Assembly (NCBI RefSeq): GCF_001640025.1
Contig: NC_031674.1
Span: 434,001-498,000, forward strand
Length of the DNA stretch: 64,000 bases
DNA from: Sugiyamaella lignohabitans
Lineage: Eukaryota > Ascomycota > Dipodascomycetes > Dipodascales > Trichomonascaceae
Direction: 5' to 3'
Shown: positions 41,440 to 50,898 of the stretch, piece by piece
Layout of the letters: each line of letters starts with the position of its first letter
Position numbering within the stretch: position 1 is the first letter of the stretch
The notes under the pieces: generated by a model
What the model was told of the DNA's origin: nothing
The model's input: the letters and a program-made list of their open reading frames with translations, nothing else
The model's database searches: none
Program-made: the position numbers and the translations under genes

Positions 41440-42314
41440 CTAATCTAATCTAGAATCCTTAAAGCTTTTCGTCAGGCTGTCGATTTCGTTTTCTTTTTCA
41501 GTCACTATAACAGTTAGTATGTTCTTCCACAGACAAGTCTCCACTAATGGCTTTAGAATACCTGTGAACACTTACATTTTATACTCAATTCGGCGATTTT
41601 CTTCTTAAGAACCTCGTTTTCTTTACGTAGCGAATTAATCACACTAGAATCATCAATGACGGAACCAAAACTCGGACGCGATCCACGTCGGTGGGTGGCT
41701 GCAGCTGTAGCAACAGAGCCCGCAGGAGCTGACGAACCCGGATATTGTTCTTCGGCATCAGATACAGAATAGATAGACCGGATTGACGGGTTCCTAGTCA
41801 TAGAAGATGACGAGGATGTCGACTGGGATCTACTACGGCTCCTCTCGGTCTTGAGGTGGTTAATCTCTCGCTGCAGTTTGTTGACAATAGCCTCTTGCTC
41901 TTTTTCAAGAACATCATAGATTTCTACACTCGACATTGGACCTGTGAACTTTGTAGGACCCTGGCCAGCCAGTGTCGTTGAGATTCCTCCTCCTGAAGAA
42001 GTGCCAGAAACACTTGATCTGTTGTTTAAGCTCGCCTGACGTCCACGAGATTCGAGTCCACGTGGTTCGTGACCCAAAATAGGAGTAGGAGGTGCTGGAG
42101 TCTGGAAACTACTGTTTGAGTAGATAGAACTGGACGACGATTGTCTACTGTGTCGACCGGGTGTGGCAATAGGAGGTGGACCGGAATTTGTTGCTGCTAG
42201 AGATGTTGGAGAAAGAGAAGTTGATGAGATAGATGCCGATGCAGGAATGTTTTCAATATGAAATATGGGCTGGGAACGAGGAGAGGTTGCTTGAAAATCT
42301 GTGGAATTTTTCAT
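41440..42314 (-). CDS. Ser-rich coiled-coil protein of unknown function, two exons
   Basis: Exon 1 is 42314-41576 and exon 2 is 41504-41440. The 71-nt intron has GTAAGT and TACTAACTGTTATAG. The join gives 267 aa. Splicing extends the C-terminal coiled coil (KKKIAELSIK into LTEKENEIDSLTKSF), which supports the model; without it the frame ends in KCKCSQVF. Residues 1-110 are Ser/Pro-rich. A conserved-looking block (SSVEIYDVLEKEQEAIVNKL) is near 130-150, followed by an Arg/Ser tract. I do not recognise a characterised family. It is likely a fungal-specific scaffold or cytoskeletal protein, but that is only a guess from composition. Confidence 0.72.
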
Positions 42315-43350
42315 CACTACTACCCAAATATCCGAAGCAAAAGACAGATATGTGCTTTATTACTAACACACTATAGAGGAGTCAGGGGATGGAATTTAAT
42401 GCGCTCAATGGAGGGCAATTCAATGAAACGGAGAACGTGATCCAATGCGCTCAATTGAAAATATTCCGGGATTATATAGACCGGACAGGTCGGATTGTGA
42501 AATACAACGTATTCAATACGAGATAAGACAATGCGATGCACAATCTCACTCTGACCTCGCTATTAATTCCGGCACTATTTTAAAGTCCAGTACTAATTGT
42601 AGTGACACGGAATAATTATTGTTTATGAACTCGCCACTGATACCAGTCGACAGGGTTAACAATATATATGCCCGATCGCGATTGTCGATAACTCAATTCA
42701 AAATATAAGTGACTAGAGGACCAAATGCTTAACAAATACGTAAATGAAACTCACTCGAGACTTGTAACTAAAACGGCTTCAAGTACCAACAAATCTCTTT
42801 AACCGTATTTTGTATAATTGTCAAGATTTGTAAGCATGGATTAAGTCTATATCGTGTTTAGAAGTTGAACTCGCTAGTGGTATGCGCGAATATCACTCAC
42901 GTTTTTTGATAGCGCCACTATGTTGGCAGTGCCTGGAAACCGTTATAACGTACATTATCACATCAGCATGGCGTGTTCCCCCTAACCGTATCTTTGTGAG
43001 GCTGAGGAGCAGTACGCGAGAAATTACTCCGCTCACCTATGATTCAAGATTTTATTTTACTTTGTTTTATTAGTTCAGACAAGATTGCCTCGGTTGTAGT
43101 TGATAATTTTAGCCTGGATAGCTAAGAGCGTTGAGAGATCATAAATGACAATAATATTGATACTGTAGTTGGATTTTGTAGCAGCCATTAATTGAACACA
43201 CCACTGGTGATCCAGAGTTTTACAGCCAGTGAGAATTTAGGCCAGTCAAAAACCTAAAATTTAAAACATTCTATCGGTTAAAATACAATATAAATGTTTA
43301 CTGTATTCTTGCGTTCAGTAGTTTTATCAAAAAAGATTTCAAAAATAAAC
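42315..43350. other. 1-kb intergenic region before the tRNA pair
   Basis: AT-rich, without a supportable ORF. It holds the promoter of the Ser-rich protein gene and the 3' flank of tRNA-Pro. No GC element. Confidence 0.65.
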
Positions 43351-43443
43351 GGGCCGAGCAGGGAATTGAACCCTGGACCACTCGCAGATGTGTTTGCACA
43401 AGTGCCACCCAAAGCGAGTATCATACTACTAGACCACACGGCC
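43351..43443 (-). tRNA. tRNA-Pro (UGG) with 21-nt intron
   Basis: 93 nt. The acceptor strands GGCCGTG and CTCGGCC pair with one U-U mismatch, as in yeast tRNA-Pro. D arm (TGGTCTAGTAGTATGATA), anticodon stem CTCGC/GCGAG with loop TTTGGGT (anticodon TGG) and T arm (CAGGG, TTCAATT, CCCTG) are intact. The intron sits after position 37, the canonical site. A T-run for Pol III termination follows on the minus strand just beyond the 3' end. Confidence 0.92.
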
Positions 43444-43650
43444 GAATTATTGAAAAAAAAATTCTGCGCCTACCTTTACGTTTGAATCGAACTTAAAGAT
43501 TTTTCAATAATTTTGGAGGTTTTCACCTCATATAATGCAAATTTGGAAGTGTTAGAGGTTTAAAACTTCGAGCCTCTCAATATTTTTGTCGTAAGATGAC
43601 ACAGCAGATGAGGGCCAGCTGCGGACTTGGCTGGCGGTCTTCAACAACAA

Positions 43651-43722
43651 TCCGATATGGTGTAATGGCTAGCACAGGACGCTCTCACCGTCCAGATCAG
43701 GGTTCGATTCCCTGTATCGGAG
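43651..43722 (+). tRNA. tRNA-Glu (CUC)
   Basis: 72 nt without intron. Acceptor TCCGATA/TATCGGA with discriminator G, D arm with GTGTAATGGCTAGCAC (A box), anticodon stem GGACG/CGTCC with loop CTCTCAC (anticodon CTC) and T arm (CAGGG, TTCGATT, CCCTG) match yeast tRNA-Glu. A T-run follows at about 43730. Confidence 0.95.
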
Positions 43723-43785
43723 TACGTCTATTTTTTATTTTACAGTCATAAACTCATTAATTTTTAATTATAAATATGATAACAA

Positions 43786-44892
43786 CTACACTGCTTTCAT
43801 AACCTGATTTTTCTCTTCCATCAAATCTAGCCGGCTATACAAGTAGTCTCTCACAGGACCAATGGCCAGCTCAATTTTTTCGATCAAAAAAGTTTCCACC
43901 TCGCCAAAAAGTTTCTGACGAGCCAGTTCAATAACTCCACAAATAAGGAAAACAAAAATAGGTGCAAGGAATGAATAGATGTAAAAGTCGGGTCTATCAA
44001 TGTGTTCAGGGGCGTTGACCCACTGGGGCCAGATGAGCCATCTTAAGAACCGGTTCTCACCAATCAAATAAACTCCCAGAGATGCTCCAGCAATGTGATC
44101 GATAATTGAATTATGAAATTCGAGTCGTCCAACTGCAAGAAAGGTAAACACAGATATTATTATTGCCAAAGGTGAATAATCATGTGTCATTAGCATATAC
44201 GGGCCACCGTATCCTTCGAGCCAGGTGTATTGCTTTGTGGAAAAATGATATATAGTCGCAACATTAAATAAGATAAGACCGGAAAGACAAAGAAATAGCA
44301 TCTTTGTGGTGATTTTTGCATAGACATGTCTATACAGTCTCAAATACGATCCTAGCATGTACAGGAACATGAACCAAAACACAGGACTGAATGCGTACAC
44401 ATAAAAGTAAGCAAAAATGGACATTGTAACAAACATGACACTCAAAGTGCCGACATATTCCTGGTGAGTCAAGCTGAGAGTAATTTTACTTAGAACTGGT
44501 GATAGTAGAACTGTAATAATGTGCAGGGTGACGAGCCAGTAGCTATAACACACAACTGGAAACAGGCTCTCAAAGAAATCGTGCGATTTCATCTCATCAT
44601 AGCGCTCATATAACATCCAAGCAAAAATTGCCCATGAATAAGTGACAGTTCGAAGCCACACACGGATAACCGAGGATGGTGTCACCGTTTTGCCGGCAAG
44701 GAAATAGCCGGTAATGATCATAAACAAGTTAATGCCCACTTTACCCCCACTAGAAAGAACTCCAATGAAGGTGTTTTCCAAAGATTGTTCTTTTTCCTCA
44801 AATGGCCAAGGAGATTGTACTCCAAAGTTGTGATATAGAATAAGAAGCATTGACAAGCTCCTCAGAAGCTCGTAATTAGTTAGTCGTGCCAT
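43786..44892 (-). CDS. Acyltransferase 3 family membrane protein
   Basis: 368 aa with about ten hydrophobic spans. The N-terminus (NYELLRSLSMLLILYHNF) has the family Arg and His, followed by GKVGINLFMIITGYFLAGK, the typical second-helix signature of OafA/WecH-type proteins. Family knowledge: these enzymes transfer acetyl or similar groups to extracellular sugars or lipids. They are abundant in bacteria and uncommon in yeasts. Single exon. It starts 64 bp from tRNA-Glu and is divergent from the SRF1-like gene. Inference: possible horizontal acquisition from bacteria; the substrate is unknown. Base composition is not visibly different from neighbours by eye. Confidence 0.8.
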   Translation of the reverse strand: MARLTNYELLRSLSMLLILYHNFGVQSPWPFEEKEQSLENTFIGVLSSGGKVGINLFMIITGYFLAGKTVTPSSVIRVWLRTVTYSWAIFAWMLYERYDEMKSHDFFESLFPVVCYSYWLVTLHIITVLLSPVLSKITLSLTHQEYVGTLSVMFVTMSIFAYFYVYAFSPVFWFMFLYMLGSYLRLYRHVYAKITTKMLFLCLSGLILFNVATIYHFSTKQYTWLEGYGGPYMLMTHDYSPLAIIISVFTFLAVGRLEFHNSIIDHIAGASLGVYLIGENRFLRWLIWPQWVNAPEHIDRPDFYIYSFLAPIFVFLICGVIELARQKLFGEVETFLIEKIELAIGPVRDYLYSRLDLMEEKNQVMKAV

Positions 44893-45961
44893 ATTGGTAT
44901 ATTATGTATTTGTGATGTGCCGCAACTGTGAAACTTTGGACGGAATGCGAATTAATGCGAATGAAATGTGAAACAAGAGTTTTCTAAACAAATAAAAAAA
45001 TCCAGGAAATCGCTGACATTTAAACAATACAGCTCATTTCTAGTTACCCACACTTCTTCTGCACTAAGAATGATCCCTGCAACTCTCTAATCCCTGTCAG
45101 TGCAGCATGCATGTCCAAAAGGGAAATCTGGCATATCAGCGCATGCTTGGTGCATAAGCGAAGTCCGTTTTTTGAAAATGCATGTACTATTTGCAACGGC
45201 TTATGCACCCAGCCTAGAACCAGTTTATCAGTTCTACAGGAGGCTCTAGTTGACTATGGCATTGTGTCAGGGATTTGATATTTACATCTTTTCAATCCAG
45301 TTGCCCATCGAATGGGAGAATATAAGGCCACTCAGTTTTCTTCTTGATCTCCTGCTCTCCCTTATATTGCGACAGGAAAAACAGCCATCTATGATTATCC
45401 GCTCTAGCGAGTGCTATAAACAGCTATAAACCAGACTGGGTTTCAATGGTCTTTTTACCTTCATTGATCAGCCCGTAGTTGATATTTTCCCCGCCAGTCG
45501 TTATGTTTGCTCGTCTCAAACTGTCTGATCCATTCCGCTAAGAAGCGAGACGTGTCCACAGAGTTTGAGCTGCAGCCTCAACTGCTAGAGAAAGTTTGAA
45601 ATTTCTAGAGCCATTCTTAGACAACCCAAAGTTTATTGGATATTTATAAATTCATGTTGACGAGTCTTAATTACTCTATTTGTATTCTAGAACTACGGCG
45701 AATGACTGGTTACCCTTACCCACAAAGTTTATTCACAAAGAAGCCTTACCTGCACAAACCGAGGATAGGCAAGCATAATATAAACAATATAAGATCAGGA
45801 ACAGTCGGCGAGGTTTAATTTTTTTTTTGATGCTAACGAACTATACAGAAGTTACACTGTAGCTTGGAGACAGTTGAGAAGCACAGTTAGTGACATTATT
45901 ACTTTTTTTGAAGGTGAGCAAGTCGTGAAGGACTTGATCACCAACTAAACAGCTTGTTAGC
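44893..45961. other. Divergent intergenic region acyltransferase / SRF1-like
   Basis: 1.07 kb without a gene. Contains an 11-bp inverted repeat (listed) and otherwise ordinary AT-rich sequence. A 60-codon frame at 45636 lacks an ATG and is not supported. Confidence 0.6.
45149..45209. repeat. Inverted repeat GGTGCATAAGC / GCTTATGCACC
   Basis: Perfect 11-bp arms separated by 39 bp in the promoter region between two divergent genes. GCATGC-type motifs recur nearby. It could be a dimeric regulator site or a chance foldback; nothing decides it. Confidence 0.6.
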
Positions 45962-47737
45962 ATGGCTAGCGGTGGTGGTGGTGGAGACCTGGGTCTTCAA
46001 GGTATACAGGAAGCCAATGGCACATCATCAGGATCAGGCTCAGGATCAGGTTCGGTCTCATGGAATCCTCATCCCACAACATCACAAGGAGGAGGGAATC
46101 GCAGCACGCCAATTACACCTCAAAAAACGAGGAGCCACCGGTCTGGGTCTGCTGCGAGCAAGGTAACCACTCCTAAGAATCCCCCGCTATCTCGACAAGA
46201 AACACCCACAAAGTCGACGGCTAGTTCTGGATCTTATAATGTGGGTTTAGTTGCTGGTACAGGTGGTTATAGGCTAGAACCAAGGCCATACCCAGTATGG
46301 GCAGCCATGAGTATGATAAGCAAAGACGATAAAACCAATGAGTCTGACCCACCAACAGCTCGAAGTTCTTCCGGTACATCAAAACAGGCATATGGACTAG
46401 GAATAAATAGAGGAGCTTTAGATAGGCCAGTATTCCGTTATCCAAAACTGCGTTCGGAAACCAAAGACAAAGATCCCGTCCAGTTAGTCCATGCCGACGA
46501 TATAAAGCAGCAACGGAACATTTCCAGCTCGTCAGTCAACAATAATGAGAAAGATGAACCTAACGATTTTTCACAACCTAATGCCAAGTCAACCAACCAA
46601 CAAGAACAGGCGGTTTCTGATACGATTCCGGGAACCGGGGGTCCCGCCTTTTTCGACTATTCACCGAGCGCTCCAGACCCAAATGCCGATACTGAGCTGA
46701 ATGAGAAGTCAAAAATGGATGTGAGCCCAGGACAAGCATTCGATGATAGAGACTTTTCTGAAGCACAGCCTGTTCCATACCGACGACAGAGCATATCTTA
46801 TTCCGAACGTGACGATTATAAGTTTCCAGCACGAGCAACGCCATCTTTTGTGATACCAAATAACATCTCAGACAATATGACTAGAGGCACTAGCAAGTGG
46901 CAGGAACTACTGGCAATGACAGCCCGGCACGAATTTTATGAATCACAAGGCATCATAGATGAAGTGGCTCTTAATAGACAAGGAGACCTTGATAGATTGT
47001 GGAAGGCACATGTTGAAGAAGAACGACAGTTACGGCTAGAGAAACTACGAAGAAATAGAATATCACGATTGGGTCGTTTAAGGCATTTTTTCCGCAAGCA
47101 GAGGGAACCGGATTCGACACATCCCGGTAATTCTGGAAGGGACACCGAGCCATTGCACATTTCCTCCGCACGATATCTTGTTTCCCATGAGTCTCGTCAA
47201 AAGTATAAACCAAGATTGAGGAAAATATTCCTCAATAATCCATTTATCCCTTTGACGTTACGTGCAACGATATTTATTCTATCTATTATAGCCCTGGCAG
47301 TCTCGAGCTCCATTTACAAACGGTCACACGATGCAAAACCAAATAGGATCAATCAACAGCCCTCGACCATTATGGCCATAGTTGTCCAATCCACAGCTCT
47401 AGTGTATCTGGTATACATTACCTATGATGAATATTCCGGTAAACCCTTGGGTTTAAGGGACGCACGAGCCAAGATGAGACTAATTATGCTGGATTTGCTA
47501 TTCATTATATTTTCGGCGGCAAATCTATCACTGACATTCAATACTTTGTATGACAGGACGTGGGTCTGTCAGGACTTTTCCTTCTCCTCATCCTCTGTCA
47601 CTATATTTCTCCCTTATATTTCCAAGATCTGTGATCTTCAGAAAGTTCTTGCTTCGTTTCTGTTTATGGTTCTGGTCATGTGGATTCTTACTTTCACAGT
47701 TAGCATATTTAGGCTCGTAGAACGAGTCGCTCAGTAA
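45962..47737 (+). CDS. SRF1: Srf1-like membrane regulator of phospholipase D
   Basis: 591 aa. The N-terminal 400 residues are hydrophilic and low-complexity (Gly/Ser at the start), with a charged helical segment near 340-380. The C-terminal third has four hydrophobic spans: about residues 430-450 (IFILSIIALAVSSSIY), 465-485 (MAIVVQSTALVYLVYITYDEY), 505-525 and 560-585. The motif YITYDEYSGKPLGLRDARAK with following LDLLFIIFSAANLSL is, from memory, typical of fungal Srf1 proteins. Family knowledge: yeast Srf1 regulates phospholipase D Spo14. The yeast protein is shorter (437 aa). The assignment rests on recalled motif similarity. Confidence 0.68.
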   Translation: MASGGGGGDLGLQGIQEANGTSSGSGSGSGSVSWNPHPTTSQGGGNRSTPITPQKTRSHRSGSAASKVTTPKNPPLSRQETPTKSTASSGSYNVGLVAGTGGYRLEPRPYPVWAAMSMISKDDKTNESDPPTARSSSGTSKQAYGLGINRGALDRPVFRYPKLRSETKDKDPVQLVHADDIKQQRNISSSSVNNNEKDEPNDFSQPNAKSTNQQEQAVSDTIPGTGGPAFFDYSPSAPDPNADTELNEKSKMDVSPGQAFDDRDFSEAQPVPYRRQSISYSERDDYKFPARATPSFVIPNNISDNMTRGTSKWQELLAMTARHEFYESQGIIDEVALNRQGDLDRLWKAHVEEERQLRLEKLRRNRISRLGRLRHFFRKQREPDSTHPGNSGRDTEPLHISSARYLVSHESRQKYKPRLRKIFLNNPFIPLTLRATIFILSIIALAVSSSIYKRSHDAKPNRINQQPSTIMAIVVQSTALVYLVYITYDEYSGKPLGLRDARAKMRLIMLDLLFIIFSAANLSLTFNTLYDRTWVCQDFSFSSSSVTIFLPYISKICDLQKVLASFLFMVLVMWILTFTVSIFRLVERVAQ

Positions 47738-48037
47738 TTTATTTAATATATCCATCAATTACAATTTACACGTATAAAGTTGTAACCCGATACTGCCACC
47801 GAAATTCTGGGGTGCATTCGCATGAAGCATCTTGAGGAGAGGCGTCTTGAACTAAGTTTTGATATAAGGTATGTATGCTTATACACGGACATATACAGCG
47901 TTGACCACACTGTGTGTATTGCTAGGTTTCCGATCTTTACATTACTCAGTCTCGTCAACTGCTAGGTTCACTTGGCCCATATTCATTTCTGTCGTAGAGC
48001 AACTTTAGACTAACCATCGTGACAAAGAGATAGGGCA
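47738..48037. promoter_or_regulatory. Upstream region of CDC53
   Basis: 300 bp between the SRF1-like stop codon and the CDC53 ATG. No GC element or named motif. Confidence 0.4.
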
Positions 48038-50786
48038 ATGGTTGCGACAAGAAGAACGACTGCAACGTCTTCGGCCAGTACTGGTCCGACTCCTATCAAT
48101 GGTCGAACATCTGCTACCGCTAAGATTCTCGAGCTTCCTCGAGCTGATGACTTACCAGCAACGTAAGTATTGAAATGGTATATATTGTTCTGAATTCTAC
48201 TAACTAAATGACTAGATGGAGATACATTGAAGATGGTGTAAACAAAATTTTGGCTCAGGATATCACTGGTGGTATAAGCACTTCTATGGTAAGTAGTTCC
48301 CTAGCATTGCGGTGGAGCGTTGTTTATGCAGCGAGACTTGCCAATTGTTCCCCAGTGTTCCCAAGTTGACTCCTAGAAATTATTTACTAACATCTATTTA
48401 GTATATGAGCATTTACACGTAAGTTGGCACCGACCTTTGTTCACTGAAACGAGCTGTATGGAACCAAGGGGGTATATGATACGAGCTTCTTTACAAAAAT
48501 ACAATTGAACACCCGGTAATACTTTCAGCATAGCATTATTCAAAGTGGACTATGACTGTGTTTGGGTGTATAAACTAATGTTTAAGACTAATACTAACAA
48601 TAACTAGTGCCATTCACAATTTTTGTGTATCTCATAACCAACAGTCTAATCAAACAAGACTATTCTCATCAAGTGCTACCAGGGGTGGTGCCCAGCTACT
48701 TGGTGAAGACCTCTACAAAAACCTTGAAAACTATTTAGAACAACACCTTAAGAGTTTGTTTGCTCAAGGTAGTGTTTACCGCGATGAAGCGTTGATTCAG
48801 TTTTACACTGCGTCTTGGGATAGATACACAACTGGAGCGAGGTACTTGAATCATATTTTCGACTATGTTAATAGACACTGGGTTAAGAGAGAAAGAGAAG
48901 ATGGTCGAACCAATGTTTACGATATCAATACGTTATGCTTGATTCGTTGGAAGAAACATTTGTTTGATCCTATTCAAGAAGCTCTAGTCCCTGCATTACT
49001 AATTATGATTGAGCGGCAGAGAAACGGTGAGGACATCCCGAGTAGCAGTTTGAAACAAATTATCCTGTCATTTGTATCTCTTGGCTTGGATGAACAGAAC
49101 ACAAAGAGAATTAATTTGACAGTATACCAAGATTTTTTTGAAACAGCTTTCTTGGAAAACACTAGAACTTATTATACCAACGAATCAAAAGAGTTCTTGG
49201 CTCATAATAGCGTGGTGGAGTATGTCAAAAAGGCCAACAACAGATTAAATGAAGAGTATCAGCGAGTCAAGATGTACTTGCATCAATACACAGAAGAGAG
49301 ATTAATGAGCACCTGTGACCAAGTATTGATTAGCGACCATGCCGCTGCCATTCAAAACGAATTCCAAGTTCTTTTAGGAGATGACCGACAAGAGGATTTC
49401 CATACAATGTATAAGTTGTTGAGTCGTGTAGAAGGTGGTTTGGTACCAATTCAACAGGCGCTGCAAGCTCACGTTGAGAAGCAAGGAATGGAAGCTGTAC
49501 AGAAACTTCAATCCCAAACTACGGGCGGACCAGTCGATCCAAAGGCTTATGTCGATAGTCTTTTAGTGGTTCATATGAAGTACAGTGCACTTGTTTCGGA
49601 ATCTTTCGAGAATAACAAGGATCTGGTAAGGGCGCTTGACAATGGCTGCAGAGCATTTATTAATAACAATATTATTGCCAAGCCAACCCAACAACTAGAC
49701 AAGGACTCAAAAACCCCAGAATTGTTGGCCAAATATGCCGATTCGCTACTAAAGAAATCATCAAAAAATACTGGAGAAGCCGACATCGATGCTAGTTTGA
49801 ATGGAATCATGAGAATCTTCCAATATCTCGATGAGAAAGATGCATTTGAAAAGTTCTATTCTCGATTGTTATCTAAGCGTCTTGTTAATAATTCATCGAC
49901 TTCAGAGGATGCAGAAACTAGCATGGTAGCCAAGCTCAAAGAAGCATGTGGATATGAATACACAAATAAGTTGCAAAGAATGTTCCAAGATATGAAAACT
50001 TCTGCTGACCTCCAGAATCAATTTAAAAATACCCTGGAGAAGAAAGACGTTGATTTCACTGCTTATGTACTGGCTCAAAGTATCTGGCCATTACCTGACC
50101 TCAAACCGACTTTTGAATTACCCAAACAATTGGTGGGAACTTTTGATAGATTTCAGAACTTTTATGGCACCAAACACAGTGGACGTAAGCTCATGTGGCT
50201 ATGGAATTTCTGCAAAGGTGAAATTCGTGCCAACTACCCCAAGACTTCCAAGACTGGATATACCTTCCAGGTCTCTGTGTTTCAAATTGCAATTCTACTA
50301 CCCTTCAATGATGCCGATACACTGTCTTTCCAGCAGTTGAAAGAGATAACTGGTCTCTCAAAGGAATATCTTGCAAATTCATTACACTTCTTGTTGAAGG
50401 CCAAGGTACTTCTCCAAAACCCGGAAAACACCGAAATCAGTGATGAAAGCAACTCTTTCAGCTATAATCCCAATTTCAAATCTAAGAAGGTTCGTATTAA
50501 CCTTAATTTACCATTGAAGACTGAACAGAAACAAGACACTGAGGACACTCAGAAGAAAATTCAAGACGACCGTCACTTGTTCTTGCAGGCTATTATTGTC
50601 CGTATTATGAAGGCCCGTAAGGAACTGACTCACGTAAACCTAGTACAAGAGACTCTGGAACAATCAAGGAGATTCAAGCCACGTGTTCCGGATATTAAGA
50701 AGACTATCGATACACTAATTGAAAGAGAGTATTTACAGAGAGTTGTCAAGGCTAACAATACTACATCGTATCAGTACCTCGCATAA
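48038..50786 (+). CDS. CDC53: Cdc53, cullin-1 scaffold of SCF ligases, four exons
   Basis: Exons are 48038-48162, 48216-48288, 48402-48418 (17 nt) and 48608-50786, with introns of 53, 113 and 189 nt. All introns start GTAAGT and end in TAG. The join gives 797 aa (yeast Cdc53 815). Exon 2 encodes TWRYIEDGVNKIL and exon 3 YMSIYT, so the cullin N-terminal sequence SMYMSIYTAIHNFC appears only when the micro-exon is included. The cullin homology domain covers about residues 430-680. The C-terminal winged helix has the neddylation motif IVRIMKARK with Lys740 and ends YQYLA. Family knowledge: Cdc53 links Skp1/F-box proteins to Rbx1 for ubiquitination of cell-cycle regulators. Confidence 0.94.
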
Positions 50787-50898
50787 GAGCTCGAAGTATA
50801 TTACTGCCTCTTTCTATTATTTATATTAATATTGAGTAAGAGAAATGTTTACGAAAAAAATGCATTTAAGAATAAATAATTAATAAATAACATACGCT

